This document shows positions 55,206 to 63,848 of a DNA stretch of 64,000 bases, in pieces (the stretch's first letter is position 1; each line of letters begins with the position of its first letter). Below the pieces are notes generated by a model. It did not search any database, had not been told where the DNA came from, and saw only the letters and a list, made by a program, of their open reading frames with translations. Origin of the DNA: Sphingobium aromaticiconvertens (GTDB taxonomy: Bacteria > Pseudomonadota > Alphaproteobacteria > Sphingomonadales > Sphingomonadaceae); assembly GCF_037154075.1 (NCBI RefSeq), contig NZ_JBANRJ010000001.1, forward strand, positions 2,289,501-2,353,500. Reading direction: 5' to 3'. The translations under genes were made by a program, and so were the position numbers.

Positions 55206-55487
55206 CTATTTGCTGTTTAGGCGCTCGCGCATTTCCTTGCCGGGTTTGAAATAGGGAACTTTCTTTGCCTCGACAGGTACCTGCTCCCCGGTGCGCGGGT
55301 TGCGGCCGGTGCGCGCATCGCGGGCACGAGTAGTGAAAGCGCCGAAGCCGCGTAGCTCCACGCGTCCGCCAGCGGCAAGCCGGTCGATAATCTCCCGGAA
55401 AAAGAGATCGACGATCTTTTCGACCTCTTGCAAGGTCAGACCGGGATTTTCCTCAGCCAGTTTCTGGACCAGTTCAGAACGGATCAT
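55206..55487 (-). CDS. ihfB: Integration host factor subunit beta
   Basis: A 93-aa HU/IHF-family DNA-bending protein. [27 protein letters not shown], the DNA-intercalating arm R-N-P-R-T-G and the tail [14 protein letters not shown]. The longer ORF start is rejected since the ATG at 55487 has GGAGG upstream. It lies downstream of rpsA (189 bp), in the common aroA-cmk-rpsA-ihfB order, but a terminator separates it from rpsA. Confidence 0.96.
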   Translation of the reverse strand: MIRSELVQKLAEENPGLTLQEVEKIVDLFFREIIDRLAAGGRVELRGFGAFTTRARDARTGRNPRTGEQVPVEAKKVPYFKPGKEMRERLNSK

Positions 55488-55599
55488 CGTGCCTCCACGC
55501 CTTCCAAGCCCCCATAGGCGAGGAGAGGAGCATATCGAGTCAGCGCGCCGTTTACAATCTGGCAAGATCATCGACGCGTCTCTCTTCGGGAATGGACAA

Positions 55600-55639
55600 A
55601 GGAAAGGCCCGCCGGACGAGTGTCCGGCGGGCCTTTCCT
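55600..55639 (-). terminator. Strong terminator downstream of rpsA
   Basis: A perfect 18-bp stem (AGGAAAGGCCCGCCGGAC / GTCCGGCGGGCCTTTCCT) with a 4-nt loop, followed on the minus strand by TTG, 37 bp beyond the rpsA stop. It should end the rpsA transcript before ihfB, which then needs its own promoter. Confidence 0.85.
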
Positions 55640-55676
55640 GTTGCCAATGACCTTTAAGAGGTCAGGCGATGGGCGG

Positions 55677-57389
55677 TTAGCCCTCGTTCTTTGCCTTGAG
55701 CGCTTCGCCCAGAATGTCGCCCAGCGATGCGCCGCTGTCGGACGAACCATACTGCGCCACAGCCTGCTTCTCTTCCGAGATCTGCAAAGCCTTGACCGAG
55801 AAGTTCGGCTTCTTGGCACGGTCGAAACCGATGACCATCGCGTCGAACTTCTGGCCGACCTGGAAACGCTCCGAACGCTGCTCGTCGCGGTCGCGGCCAA
55901 GGTCGCTGCGCTTGATGAAGCCGGTGGCGCCATCGTCGCCAGCCTGCACTTCCAGGCCGCCGTCGCGCACTTCCAGGACCGTCACGGTGACGGTGGAATT
56001 GCGGTTGAGACCAGCAGCCGCAGCAGCGGTGCCGCCAGCGGCCGGGCCGCCACGTTCCATCTGCTTCATACCAAGGCTGATGCGCTCCTTCTCAACGTCG
56101 ATGTCGAGAACGACGGCCTGAACAGCCTCGCCCTTGCGGTGCAGCGCCAGCGCGTCCTCGCCGGAGATACCCCAGGCGATGTCGGACATGTGGACCATGC
56201 CGTCGACGTCGCCGTCGAGGCCGATGAACAGGCCGAATTCGGTCGCGTTCTTGACTTCGCCTTCAACGACCGAGCCAACCGGGTGCTTCTCTGCGAAGCT
56301 GTCCCAGGGGTTGTGCTGGGCCTGCTTGAGGCCAAGGCTGATGCGGCGCTTCTCGGGATCGACTTCGAGAACCAGAACTTCGACTTCCTGGCTGGTCGAA
56401 ACGATCTTGCCGGGATGGACGTTCTTCTTGGTCCAGGACATTTCCGAAACATGGACCAAGCCTTCGATGCCAGCTTCCAGCTCCACGAACGCACCATATT
56501 CGGTGATGTTGGTGACGCGGCCCGACAGCTTGGCGCCGACGGGATACTTGGCGGCTGCGCCTTCCCACGGATCGCTTTCCAACTGCTTCATGCCCAGGCT
56601 GATGCGCTGGGTGTCGCGGTTGATGCGGATGATCTGCACCTTCACCGTGTCGCCGATGTTGATCATCTCGTTCGGGTGGTTGATGCGCTTGTATGACAGG
56701 TCGGTGACATGCAGCAGGCCGTCGATGCCGCCCAGATCAACGAACGCACCATAATCGGTGATGTTCTTGACCACGCCCTCGATAACCTGACCTTCGGCCA
56801 GGGTCTGGATGAGGCCGCTGCGCTGTTCGGCGCGGGTCTCTTCCAGGATGGCGCGACGCGACACGACGATGTTGCCGCGGCGACGATCCATCTTGAGGAT
56901 CTGGAAGGGCTGGGGGATGTCCATCAGCGGGGTGACATCGCGCACGGGGCGGATGTCGACCTGTGAACCGGGCAGGAAGGCCACGGCGCCGTCGAGATCA
57001 ACGGTGAAGCCACCCTTGACGCGGCCGAAGATGACGCCTTCGACGCGGGCGCTCTCGGTGAACTCGCTTTCCAGCTTGTCCCAGGCAGCTTCGCGACGGG
57101 CGCGGTCACGCGACAGCATGGCTTCGCCATGTGCGTTCTCGACGCGGTCGACATAGACTTCGACTTCGTCGCCCACCTTGATGTCGGCCTTCTGGCCGGG
57201 CATCGCGAATTCGCGCAGCGGCACGCGGCCTTCGCTCTTGAGGCCTACGTCGATGACGGCCAGGTCGTTTTCGATGGCGGTAACAGTACCCTTTACGACG
57301 CGGCCTTCAAAGCCGCCGTCTTCGCCACCAAGAGAATCATTGAGAAGCGCGGCGAAATCGTCGCGCGAGGGGAATGCCGTAGAGGCCAT
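55677..57389 (-). CDS. rpsA: 30S ribosomal protein S1
   Basis: A 570-aa six-domain S1 protein that binds mRNA leaders on the 30S subunit. Repeated S1-domain endings are visible (V-V-K-N-I-T-D-Y-G-A-F-V-D-L-G-G-I-D-G-L-L-H-V-T-D-L, V-T-N-I-T-E-Y-G-A-F-V-E-L, V-K-N-A-T-E-F-G-L-F-I-G-L), then a Gly/Ala hinge (about 465-475) and a last domain. ATG at 57389 follows GAAGGA; upstream ATG M-T-S-E-G-L-T-M lacks SD. cmk lies 170 bp upstream. Confidence 0.97.
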   Translation of the reverse strand: MASTAFPSRDDFAALLNDSLGGEDGGFEGRVVKGTVTAIENDLAVIDVGLKSEGRVPLREFAMPGQKADIKVGDEVEVYVDRVENAHGEAMLSRDRARREAAWDKLESEFTESARVEGVIFGRVKGGFTVDLDGAVAFLPGSQVDIRPVRDVTPLMDIPQPFQILKMDRRRGNIVVSRRAILEETRAEQRSGLIQTLAEGQVIEGVVKNITDYGAFVDLGGIDGLLHVTDLSYKRINHPNEMINIGDTVKVQIIRINRDTQRISLGMKQLESDPWEGAAAKYPVGAKLSGRVTNITEYGAFVELEAGIEGLVHVSEMSWTKKNVHPGKIVSTSQEVEVLVLEVDPEKRRISLGLKQAQHNPWDSFAEKHPVGSVVEGEVKNATEFGLFIGLDGDVDGMVHMSDIAWGISGEDALALHRKGEAVQAVVLDIDVEKERISLGMKQMERGGPAAGGTAAAAAGLNRNSTVTVTVLEVRDGGLEVQAGDDGATGFIKRSDLGRDRDEQRSERFQVGQKFDAMVIGFDRAKKPNFSVKALQISEEKQAVAQYGSSDSGASLGDILGEALKAKNEG

Positions 57390-57524
57390 GGTTAGTCCTT
57401 CACTCGTCATTGCTGGCCAACCGGTTGTATCCGATGGTCTTTGGCCAAAACGCCCAAGCCGCCTCATGCGACTCAGGCATCCGTCAGGCCGATAGCTTGA
57501 GAAACGCGCAGCCGAGAAAAGCGA

Positions 57525-57556
57525 AAAGGGCGCACGGAATACCGGGCGCCTTGACG
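57525..57556 (-). terminator. Possible terminator between cmk and rpsA
   Basis: On the minus strand, AAGGCGC and GCGCCCTT form a short stem with one bulge and a long loop, followed by TTTTCGCTTTTC. The stem is poor, so this is tentative; it lies just after the cmk stop. Confidence 0.35.
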
Positions 57557-57558
57557 GG

Positions 57559-58194
57559 TCAGCCTATACGACGACCTTCAAGCTGGGCGTCCACGAGCGC
57601 AATGGCCTTCTGGACGGCCGCGTCTATAGTCAAATCGCTTGTATCTAGCAAGTCTGCTCCATCGGCCATACGCAGGGGGGCATGATCGCGGCTCATGTCG
57701 CGGGTGTCGCGGGCCTGAATGTCCGCGATCAGACTGTCCATGTCGGGATGACCGCCCTGACTTGCAGCGTCGTTGAAGCGGCGCTGGGCGCGGACATGGA
57801 CGCTGGCGGTAACGAACAGCTTTGCGTTCGCGTCGGGAGCGATGACGGTGGCGATGTCGCGCCCGTCGAGGATCGCGCCGCCCAGTTGTGTCGCAAAATC
57901 GCGCTGCCGTTGGACCAGCGCGTTTCGGACTGCCTGATGCACCGACACGCGCGAGGCGAGGCTGCCGACCGCCTCATTACGCAGGGCCGGATCGTCGAGC
58001 AGCGCGTCCTCAAAAACGCAAGCGGTCAGCGCATCGGCTTCTCGGTCGGGGTCTCCGCTATTCTTGAGGACGTTCAGGCCCACGGCGCGATAGAGAAGGC
58101 CGGTGTCGAGGCAGGGCAAGCCATAATGGCGAGCCAGCGCCTTGGCGATCGTGCCCTTGCCCGATGCGGCGGGGCCATCGACGGCGATGATCAT
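57559..58194 (-). CDS. cmk: (d)CMP kinase
   Basis: A 211-aa kinase that phosphorylates CMP and dCMP with ATP. P-loop D-G-P-A-A-S-G-K-G-T (6-15), Y-R-A-V-G and the R-D-T-R-D-x-S-R-x-x-A-P lid. Its start overlaps the aroA stop by 4 bp, a common order with aroA upstream and rpsA downstream. Confidence 0.96.
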   Translation of the reverse strand: MIIAVDGPAASGKGTIAKALARHYGLPCLDTGLLYRAVGLNVLKNSGDPDREADALTACVFEDALLDDPALRNEAVGSLASRVSVHQAVRNALVQRQRDFATQLGGAILDGRDIATVIAPDANAKLFVTASVHVRAQRRFNDAASQGGHPDMDSLIADIQARDTRDMSRDHAPLRMADGADLLDTSDLTIDAAVQKAIALVDAQLEGRRIG

Positions 58195-59534
58195 GATAGC
58201 GCGCCCAGCGTTTTGAGCAGCGGCACGAAGCCGGGGAAGCTGGTTTCGACTGGGCGCATATCGTCAATCTCCACGCCATCGCGGGAGACGAGACCGGCGA
58301 TGGCGAAGCTCATGGCGATGCGATGATCGAGCTTCGTTGCGATCGGGCCGCCGCCGGCAAGGGGCTGACCGCCGCTACCCTCGATGATGAGGCCGTCTTC
58401 CAGTTCTTCGACGGTGACGCCGATCGCGCGAAGGCCCGTCGCCATGGTGGCGATGCGATCCGATTCCTTGACGCGCAGTTCCTCAAGGCCGCGGAAGATG
58501 CTGCGGCCTTGCGCCAGAGCGGCGGCAATGAAGGCGACGGGATATTCATCGATCATCGATGGCGCGCGGGCGGGGTCAGGCTCTACCCCATGCAGGGCGG
58601 AGGCGGTGATGACGAGGTCGCCGACCGGCTCGCCGCCGACTTCGCGCGGATTTTCGATTACAATATCGCCGCCCATCTCGCGCAGCAGGTCGACCAGGCC
58701 CGCGCGGGTGGCATTGAGGCCGACATTGGCGATGGTGATGCGCGATCCCGGCACGATCAGCGCCGCGACCATCGGGAAGGCGGCCGATGAGGGGTCGCCG
58801 GGCACGACGATCTGTTGCGGCTTGAGTTCCGCTTCGCCCATCAGTGTAATGATGCGGGTGCCGTCAGCCTCTACCTCCACCGACAGGTTCGCGCCAAAGC
58901 CCTTGAGCATCCGTTCGCTATGATCGCGGGTAGGGATGGGTTCGACAACACGGGTGATGCCGGATGTGTTGAGCCCGGCGAGCAGGATAGCCGATTTGAC
59001 CTGGGCCGAAGCGACAGGAAGGCGATAGTCGAGCGGCACGGCGGGGCAGGCGCCGCGCATGGTCAGCGGCAACCGGTCGCCGGGGCTGGACGTGAAACTG
59101 GCGCCCATCAGGGCAAGCGGCTGGGTGACGCGTGCCATCGGGCGCTTGCTGAGCGAGGCGTCGCCGGTGAAGGTGGCGGTCAGGTCGTGGCTGGCGAGCA
59201 GGCCCATGAGCAGGCGGGTGGATGTGCCGCTATTGCCCATGTCCAGCGCGGTTTCCGGCTGAAGCAAGCCACCGACCCCGACGCCGTGGATATGCCAGAT
59301 GCCATCATCGTCGCGTATGATCTGCGCGCCCATTGCTCGCATGGCAGCGGCGGTGGCGAGGACGTCCTCTCCTTCCAGCAGCCCTTCGACCCGGCTTTCG
59401 CCCACGGCCAGGGCTGACAGCATCAGCGAGCGGTGCGAAATGCTCTTGTCGCCGGGTACCGTGACCGCGCCGGACAGGGATGGGGCGGCGGAAAAGCGCA
59501 TGGGGGCGGGCTGGTCGAGCGTAGAGGTCATCAT
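58191..59534 (-). CDS. aroA: 5-Enolpyruvylshikimate-3-phosphate synthase (AroA)
   Basis: A 447-aa enzyme of the shikimate pathway joining shikimate-3-phosphate and PEP. P-G-D-K-S-I-S-H-R-S, S-A-Q-V-K-S-A, R-A-P-S-M-I-D-E-Y-P, E-L-R-V-K-E-S-D-R and L-D-H-R-I-A-M-S-F are present. The scaffold and spacing follow the CP4-like class II, but the PEP-loop reads D-M-G-N-S-G-T-S-T-R-L, with Gly where CP4 has Ala. The second ATG is 3 bp on. Confidence 0.96.
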   Translation of the reverse strand: MMTSTLDQPAPMRFSAAPSLSGAVTVPGDKSISHRSLMLSALAVGESRVEGLLEGEDVLATAAAMRAMGAQIIRDDDGIWHIHGVGVGGLLQPETALDMGNSGTSTRLLMGLLASHDLTATFTGDASLSKRPMARVTQPLALMGASFTSSPGDRLPLTMRGACPAVPLDYRLPVASAQVKSAILLAGLNTSGITRVVEPIPTRDHSERMLKGFGANLSVEVEADGTRIITLMGEAELKPQQIVVPGDPSSAAFPMVAALIVPGSRITIANVGLNATRAGLVDLLREMGGDIVIENPREVGGEPVGDLVITASALHGVEPDPARAPSMIDEYPVAFIAAALAQGRSIFRGLEELRVKESDRIATMATGLRAIGVTVEELEDGLIIEGSGGQPLAGGGPIATKLDHRIAMSFAIAGLVSRDGVEIDDMRPVETSFPGFVPLLKTLGALS

Positions 59535-59676
59535 GATCCGTGGGGAAGAGGAGCGAAAAAATGCGACCCGGCTTTTGACAGCGCGGTTTGCCTATGGCAA
59601 GGCGCCCGTCGCTTCGCGGACGACTGTGTCGAGCCGTGCGATTATCTGTTTTGAAACGAAAAGGACATGGCCGGAC

Positions 59677-60015
59677 ATGGTGAAGGCTGAATGGGGTACG
59701 AAGCGTACCTGCCCGAAGTGCGGCACGCGCTTTTATGATCTGGGCAATGATTCGCCGGTTGTTTGCATCAGCTGCAACAATCCGTGGGATCCAGAGCCGA
59801 CCCTGAAGTCGAAGCAGCCACTGCCTTATGAGGAAGTCGCGCCCAAGAAGGTCATCGAGACTGCCGACGGCGAGCTGGAGACGGCGGACGACGATCTGGA
59901 TGTGGATCTGGATATCGACGAGGACGATGATTCGCCGGATAATGACGTCGATCTGGGCGGCGATGACGACCTGGGCGTCGAAGCCGCTGGCGACGACGAC
60001 GGTGACGACAACTAA
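59677..60015 (+). CDS. TIGR02300-family zinc-ribbon protein with acidic tail
   Basis: A 112-aa protein typical of alphaproteobacteria. A Zn-ribbon-like head with C12-P-K-C15...C30-I-S-C33 and F-Y-D-L-G-N, followed by a long run of Asp/Glu (about 65-112) with little else. No catalytic motif. The family's role is unknown to me; the acidic tail suggests binding to a basic or nucleic-acid partner. ATG at 59677 gives the family start; AAGGA lies about 10-12 nt before it. Confidence 0.87.
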   Translation: MVKAEWGTKRTCPKCGTRFYDLGNDSPVVCISCNNPWDPEPTLKSKQPLPYEEVAPKKVIETADGELETADDDLDVDLDIDEDDDSPDNDVDLGGDDDLGVEAAGDDDGDDN

Positions 60016-60101
60016 GTCATTTTATGCTTGCAAACGGGGGTACTGCCACCTAATGGCAGCGCCTCCGATGCCGGTCCCAACCGGCTCGGACGATGGTGTT
60101 C

Positions 60102-60177
60102 GGGGCCTTAGCTCAGCTGGGAGAGCGCCTGCATGGCATGCAGGAGGTCAGCGGTTCGATCCCGCTAGGCTCCACCA
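60102..60177 (+). tRNA. tRNA-Ala (anticodon GGC), copy 1
   Basis: Cloverleaf with acceptor GGGGCCT / AGGCTCC (one G-T pair), D-arm GCTC/GAGC, anticodon stem CCTGC/GCAGG around ATGGCAT (anticodon GGC, reads GCC), T-arm CGGTTCGATCCCG and encoded ACCA. Identical to the copy 170 bp downstream. Confidence 0.97.
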
Positions 60178-60271
60178 TCATTTCTCATGTTTGTATTGTC
60201 CATCTCTATCGAGTTGGGGCATTTGCAGCATGAACCTTTTGAGATGACGATTTGTCCTGATCGCATCCGAT

Positions 60272-60347
60272 GGGGCCTTAGCTCAGCTGGGAGAGCGCCT
60301 GCATGGCATGCAGGAGGTCAGCGGTTCGATCCCGCTAGGCTCCACCA
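60272..60347 (+). tRNA. tRNA-Ala (anticodon GGC), copy 2
   Basis: Base-for-base the same 76 nt as copy 1, with a different 94-bp spacer between them. The similarity ends at the tRNA boundaries except for a few flanking bases. Probably transcribed with copy 1. Confidence 0.97.
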
Positions 60348-60429
60348 TATTCCCACTATTGATACGTTCCTTCGGATGGGCATATTGTTTGCCGCTTTCC
60401 TCCGTACTATGGATGACGGTGGGGGACAT

Positions 60430-60918
60430 ATGAAAGATTCATTGGCTTTGCAGGCCGTCGCGCGCACGGACGATGACGCTATCCGCGCCATATTGGAAGA
60501 TGTGTGCCGGATCACGCAAATGGGATTTGCCGCAGTCGCCCGCGTGACGGAGGATCGGTGGATAGCCTGTCAAGTGCTCGACAAGATTGAGTTTGGGCTG
60601 GACCCCGGCGATGAACTGAAGATCAAGACAACGATCTGCGACGATATTCGCCAGTCGGGTGCTTATGTCGTGATCGATCATGTCGATCTGGACATGGACT
60701 GGCGCACGCACCACACGCCTATGCTCTACGGTTTCAAAAGCTATGCGTCCTTCCCGATCCTGCTTGCGGACGGCAGCTTCTATGGAACCTTGTGCGCCAT
60801 TGATCCCAACCCCAAGTCGGTGAGCGGCGCAGAGGTTGTCACAGCGATGCAGGCCCATGCGCAGAAGGTGGCGGAGATTGTGTCTGCCCGGATCGACATC
60901 GCCTCATCCGAGGCATAG
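60430..60918 (+). CDS. Stand-alone GAF-domain sensor protein
   Basis: A 162-aa protein that is almost entirely one GAF domain: D-V-C-R-I-T-Q-M-G-F-A-A-V-A-R-V, C-D-D-I-R-Q-S-G-A-Y-V-V-I-D-H-V, Y-G-F-K-S-Y-A-S-F-P-I-L-L and F-Y-G-T-L-C-A-I-D-P-N-P. GAF domains bind nucleotides, haem, bilin or small ligands. There is no output domain, so it would have to act on a partner. GGGGGA lies just before the ATG. Convergent with the helicase gene. Confidence 0.86.
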   Translation: MKDSLALQAVARTDDDAIRAILEDVCRITQMGFAAVARVTEDRWIACQVLDKIEFGLDPGDELKIKTTICDDIRQSGAYVVIDHVDLDMDWRTHHTPMLYGFKSYASFPILLADGSFYGTLCAIDPNPKSVSGAEVVTAMQAHAQKVAEIVSARIDIASSEA

Positions 60919-60927
60919 GAGGCGCGC

Positions 60928-63204
60928 TCAGGCCGGATTGACGAAACTGTCCATCACCCGCTTGCGGCCCGCTGTCTCGAAATCGATTTCCAGCTTGTTG
61001 CCCTCAATCTCCGCCACGGTGCCATAGCCGAATTTCTGATGGAAGACGCGCAGGCCCACGGTCATGTCGTCGCGACCCTTATTACCCAGTGAAACGGCTG
61101 AGGTGCGCGCCTCCACGATGCGGACGGGTTCGCGGCTGAACTGGCCGGAGGATTGCGCGCGTTGCCAGCCGGGACCGCGCCCCGTGCTGCGCTGAACATC
61201 GGCGAAGGGGTCGGCGCGTTCCGACCAGTTGGCGCGCCATAGCGACGCCCCGCCCGCCATGCTGCTATCCTCGTTCACATTTTCGGGTGGCAGTTCGCCG
61301 ACGAAGCGGGATGGAATGGAGCTGGTCCACTGGCCGTAGATCCGGCGGTTGGCGGCGTGCAGGATGATGCATTTGCGCCGCGCACGGGTGATCGCGACAT
61401 AGGCGAGGCGGCGTTCCTCCTCCAGTGCATTGAGGCCGCCTTCGTCCAGCGCGCGTTGCGAGGGGAAGACGCCCTCTTCCCAACCCACAAGGAAGGTAGT
61501 GTCGAACTCCAGCCCCTTGGCCGCATGGATGGTCATGATCGTGACCTTGCGCTCCTCGGCCTTGGCATCATTGTCCATGACGAGGGATACATGCTCCAGA
61601 AAGGCACCCAGCGTCTCATATTCCTCCATCGCGCGGGCGAGTTCGGACAGGTTTTCGAGGCGACCGGCGCTTTCGGTCGTGCGTTCGGCCTGAAGCATGG
61701 CGGTATAACCGCTTTCGTCCAATATCTGTCGCGCGAGTTCGGCATGGGGCAACTGAGCCGCGCGGTCCCGCCAGCGGGCGAGGTCGCCGATGAAGCTGCC
61801 CAGGGCGCGGCGGGCCTGCGGCGTCAGTTCGTCAGTGTCGAGGATACGCGCGGCCGCCAGCATGAGGGGCGTGCCCTCTGCGCGGGCGAGGCGGTGCAGT
61901 TTCTCGACCGCCTTGTCGCCAAGGCCGCGCTTGGGAACATTGACGATACGCTCGAACGCCAGATCGTCGGCGGGCTGGTTGACGAGGCGGAGATAGGCGA
62001 GCGCATCGCGGATTTCGGCGCGCTCATAAAAGCGGAATCCACCGACGATGCGATAGGGCAGGCCGATCTGGATGAAGCGGTCCTCGAACTCGCGGGTCTG
62101 GTGCTGGGCGCGGACAAGGATGGCCACATCGTCCAGTGAACCGCCCTTGCGCTGGATCTGCTCGATTTCTTCGCCGACGCGTCGGGCCTCCTCAGGCCCG
62201 TCCCAGATGCCGACGACTTGTACCTTTTCGCCATCCAGCTCCTGCGTCCAGAGTGTCTTGCCAAGGCGTCCGCCATTCTCTGCGATCACCCTGGATGCTG
62301 CGGCCAGGATATGTGGGGTGGAGCGATAATTTTGTTCCAGGCGGACGATGGTCGCGCCCGGAAAATCCTTTTCAAACCGCAGGATATTGGCGACTTCTGC
62401 ACCACGCCATGAATAGATGGACTGGTCGTCGTCGCCCACGCAGCAGATATTCTTGCGCTCCTGCGCGAGCAGGCGGAGCCAGAGATATTGGCTGGAGTTG
62501 GTGTCCTGATATTCGTCCACCATGATATATTTGAAGCGCTGCTGATACATGGCCAGCACTTCCCGATCTTTCTTCAGGATCGTCAGAACATGCAGTAGCA
62601 AGTCACCGAAATCACAGGCATTTACCTCACGCAATCGCGCCTGATAGGCGGCGTAAAGCTTCTGGCCCTTGCCATTGGCGTAGCCCTCGCTCTCGCCTGC
62701 ATCGATGTCCTCCGGCGTCCAGCCCCGGTTCTTCCAGCGGTCGATCAGTCCGCCCAGTTGCCGCGCGGGCCAGCGCTTGTCGTCAATCCCCTCCGCCTGG
62801 ATCAACTGCTTCATCAGGCGCAACTGGTCGTCCGTGTCAAGGATGGTGAAATTGGATTGCAGGCCAACCAGCTCGGCATGGCGACGGAGCATCTTTGCCG
62901 CGATGGCGTGGAAGGTGCCGAGCCAGGGCATCCCCTCCACCGCGTTCCCGATCATGCGGCCGACACGCTCGCGCATTTCGCGCGCCGCCTTGTTGGTGAA
63001 GGTGACGGCCAGGATTTCCGAAGGCCAGGCTCGGCGGGTGGCGACCAGATGCGCGAGCCGCGCGGTCAGCGCCGCCGTCTTGCCCGTACCCGCGCCCGCA
63101 AGCACCAGCACCGGCCCCTCCGTAGTCAGCACGGCTTCGCGCTGCGGCGTGTTGAGGCCGCGGAGATAAGGTGGATCGTCAGGCGAGGGGGCAGGGAAGG
63201 TCAT
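60928..63204 (-). CDS. uvrD: UvrD/PcrA-type ATP-dependent DNA helicase
   Basis: A 758-aa superfamily-1A 3'-5' helicase for repair and replication-fork upkeep. Walker A A-G-A-G-T-G-K-T, V-T-F-T-N-K-A-A-R-E-M, D-E-Y-Q-D-T, D-D-D-Q-S-I-Y-S-W-R-G, T-I-H-A-A-K-G-L-E-F and V-A-I-T-R-A-R-R motifs. The C-terminal piece (F-G-Y-G-T-V-A-E-I-E-G-N-K-L-E-I-D-F) is the Tudor-like UvrD/PcrA tail that contacts RNA polymerase. Start is ATG at 63204; the ORF is open further but has no SD. Confidence 0.95.
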   Translation of the reverse strand: MTFPAPSPDDPPYLRGLNTPQREAVLTTEGPVLVLAGAGTGKTAALTARLAHLVATRRAWPSEILAVTFTNKAAREMRERVGRMIGNAVEGMPWLGTFHAIAAKMLRRHAELVGLQSNFTILDTDDQLRLMKQLIQAEGIDDKRWPARQLGGLIDRWKNRGWTPEDIDAGESEGYANGKGQKLYAAYQARLREVNACDFGDLLLHVLTILKKDREVLAMYQQRFKYIMVDEYQDTNSSQYLWLRLLAQERKNICCVGDDDQSIYSWRGAEVANILRFEKDFPGATIVRLEQNYRSTPHILAAASRVIAENGGRLGKTLWTQELDGEKVQVVGIWDGPEEARRVGEEIEQIQRKGGSLDDVAILVRAQHQTREFEDRFIQIGLPYRIVGGFRFYERAEIRDALAYLRLVNQPADDLAFERIVNVPKRGLGDKAVEKLHRLARAEGTPLMLAAARILDTDELTPQARRALGSFIGDLARWRDRAAQLPHAELARQILDESGYTAMLQAERTTESAGRLENLSELARAMEEYETLGAFLEHVSLVMDNDAKAEERKVTIMTIHAAKGLEFDTTFLVGWEEGVFPSQRALDEGGLNALEEERRLAYVAITRARRKCIILHAANRRIYGQWTSSIPSRFVGELPPENVNEDSSMAGGASLWRANWSERADPFADVQRSTGRGPGWQRAQSSGQFSREPVRIVEARTSAVSLGNKGRDDMTVGLRVFHQKFGYGTVAEIEGNKLEIDFETAGRKRVMDSFVNPA

Positions 63205-63317
63205 ATTGTCCTGGACGTAGGGAAAGGGGTAGAGCCGGACAAGAGGCGGGCGAGGGGCAAGCCGTTTGCGTTGCTCCTCGCTATATGAGAACAAAAAGAG
63301 AATCAATGGAGGGTGAG

Positions 63318-63710
63318 ATGGTCAAGGGCAACTGTCATTGCGAGGCGATCAGCTATGAGGCGTCAGGCGATCCGGTCTATAGTGCGCTGTGCCATTGTTC
63401 GGATTGCCAAAAAAGTGCCGGTGCGCCGATGGTAGGCTGGACATTGTTTCCTGAAGGTCAGGTGACGATCAGCGGCAAGCCGGTCTTGTATCAATCATCG
63501 GAAGATGCGACCCGGCATTTCTGCGGGAATTGCGGCACCGGGCTGTTCTACACCAATCTAGTGACCTTTCCCGGCATGATCGACATACAGACGGCGACGC
63601 TGACCGATCAGTCTGTTTTCCCGCCTGCTATCCATGTCCAATATGTCGAAGCCGCACCGTGGATGGAGGGGGCTGGCGCTTTGCCCAAATTCGACCGCTA
63701 TCCGGCATAG
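63318..63710 (+). CDS. GFA-family protein (glutathione-dependent formaldehyde-activating-like)
   Basis: A 130-aa zinc protein with the GFA cysteine pattern: G-N-C-H-C-E-A, L-C-H-C-S-D-C-Q-K-S-A-G and F-C-G-N-C-G-T-G-L-F. GFA proteins bind zinc and glutathione-linked substrates; most are uncharacterised beyond this. ATG at 63318 has GGAGG 5 nt upstream; a possible earlier ATG at 63306 overlaps this SD. Confidence 0.92.
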   Translation: MVKGNCHCEAISYEASGDPVYSALCHCSDCQKSAGAPMVGWTLFPEGQVTISGKPVLYQSSEDATRHFCGNCGTGLFYTNLVTFPGMIDIQTATLTDQSVFPPAIHVQYVEAAPWMEGAGALPKFDRYPA

Positions 63711-63848
63711 GGCTTCGGTCTTTCCTTTCCTCAACTGATGGCGTGCCGGGACCGCTTCGTCGCTGAAGCGGAACGGGTGCGTCATGGTCTTTGTTCTTGT
63801 CCCATGCCTTCGCGGCAGAACAGATAAGAACAGGAAAGGATATTTCCC

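Noticed and set aside
63752..63771. CCGCTTC/GAAGCGG hairpin after the GFA gene
   Set aside because: A 7-bp stem without T-run; too weak to call a terminator.
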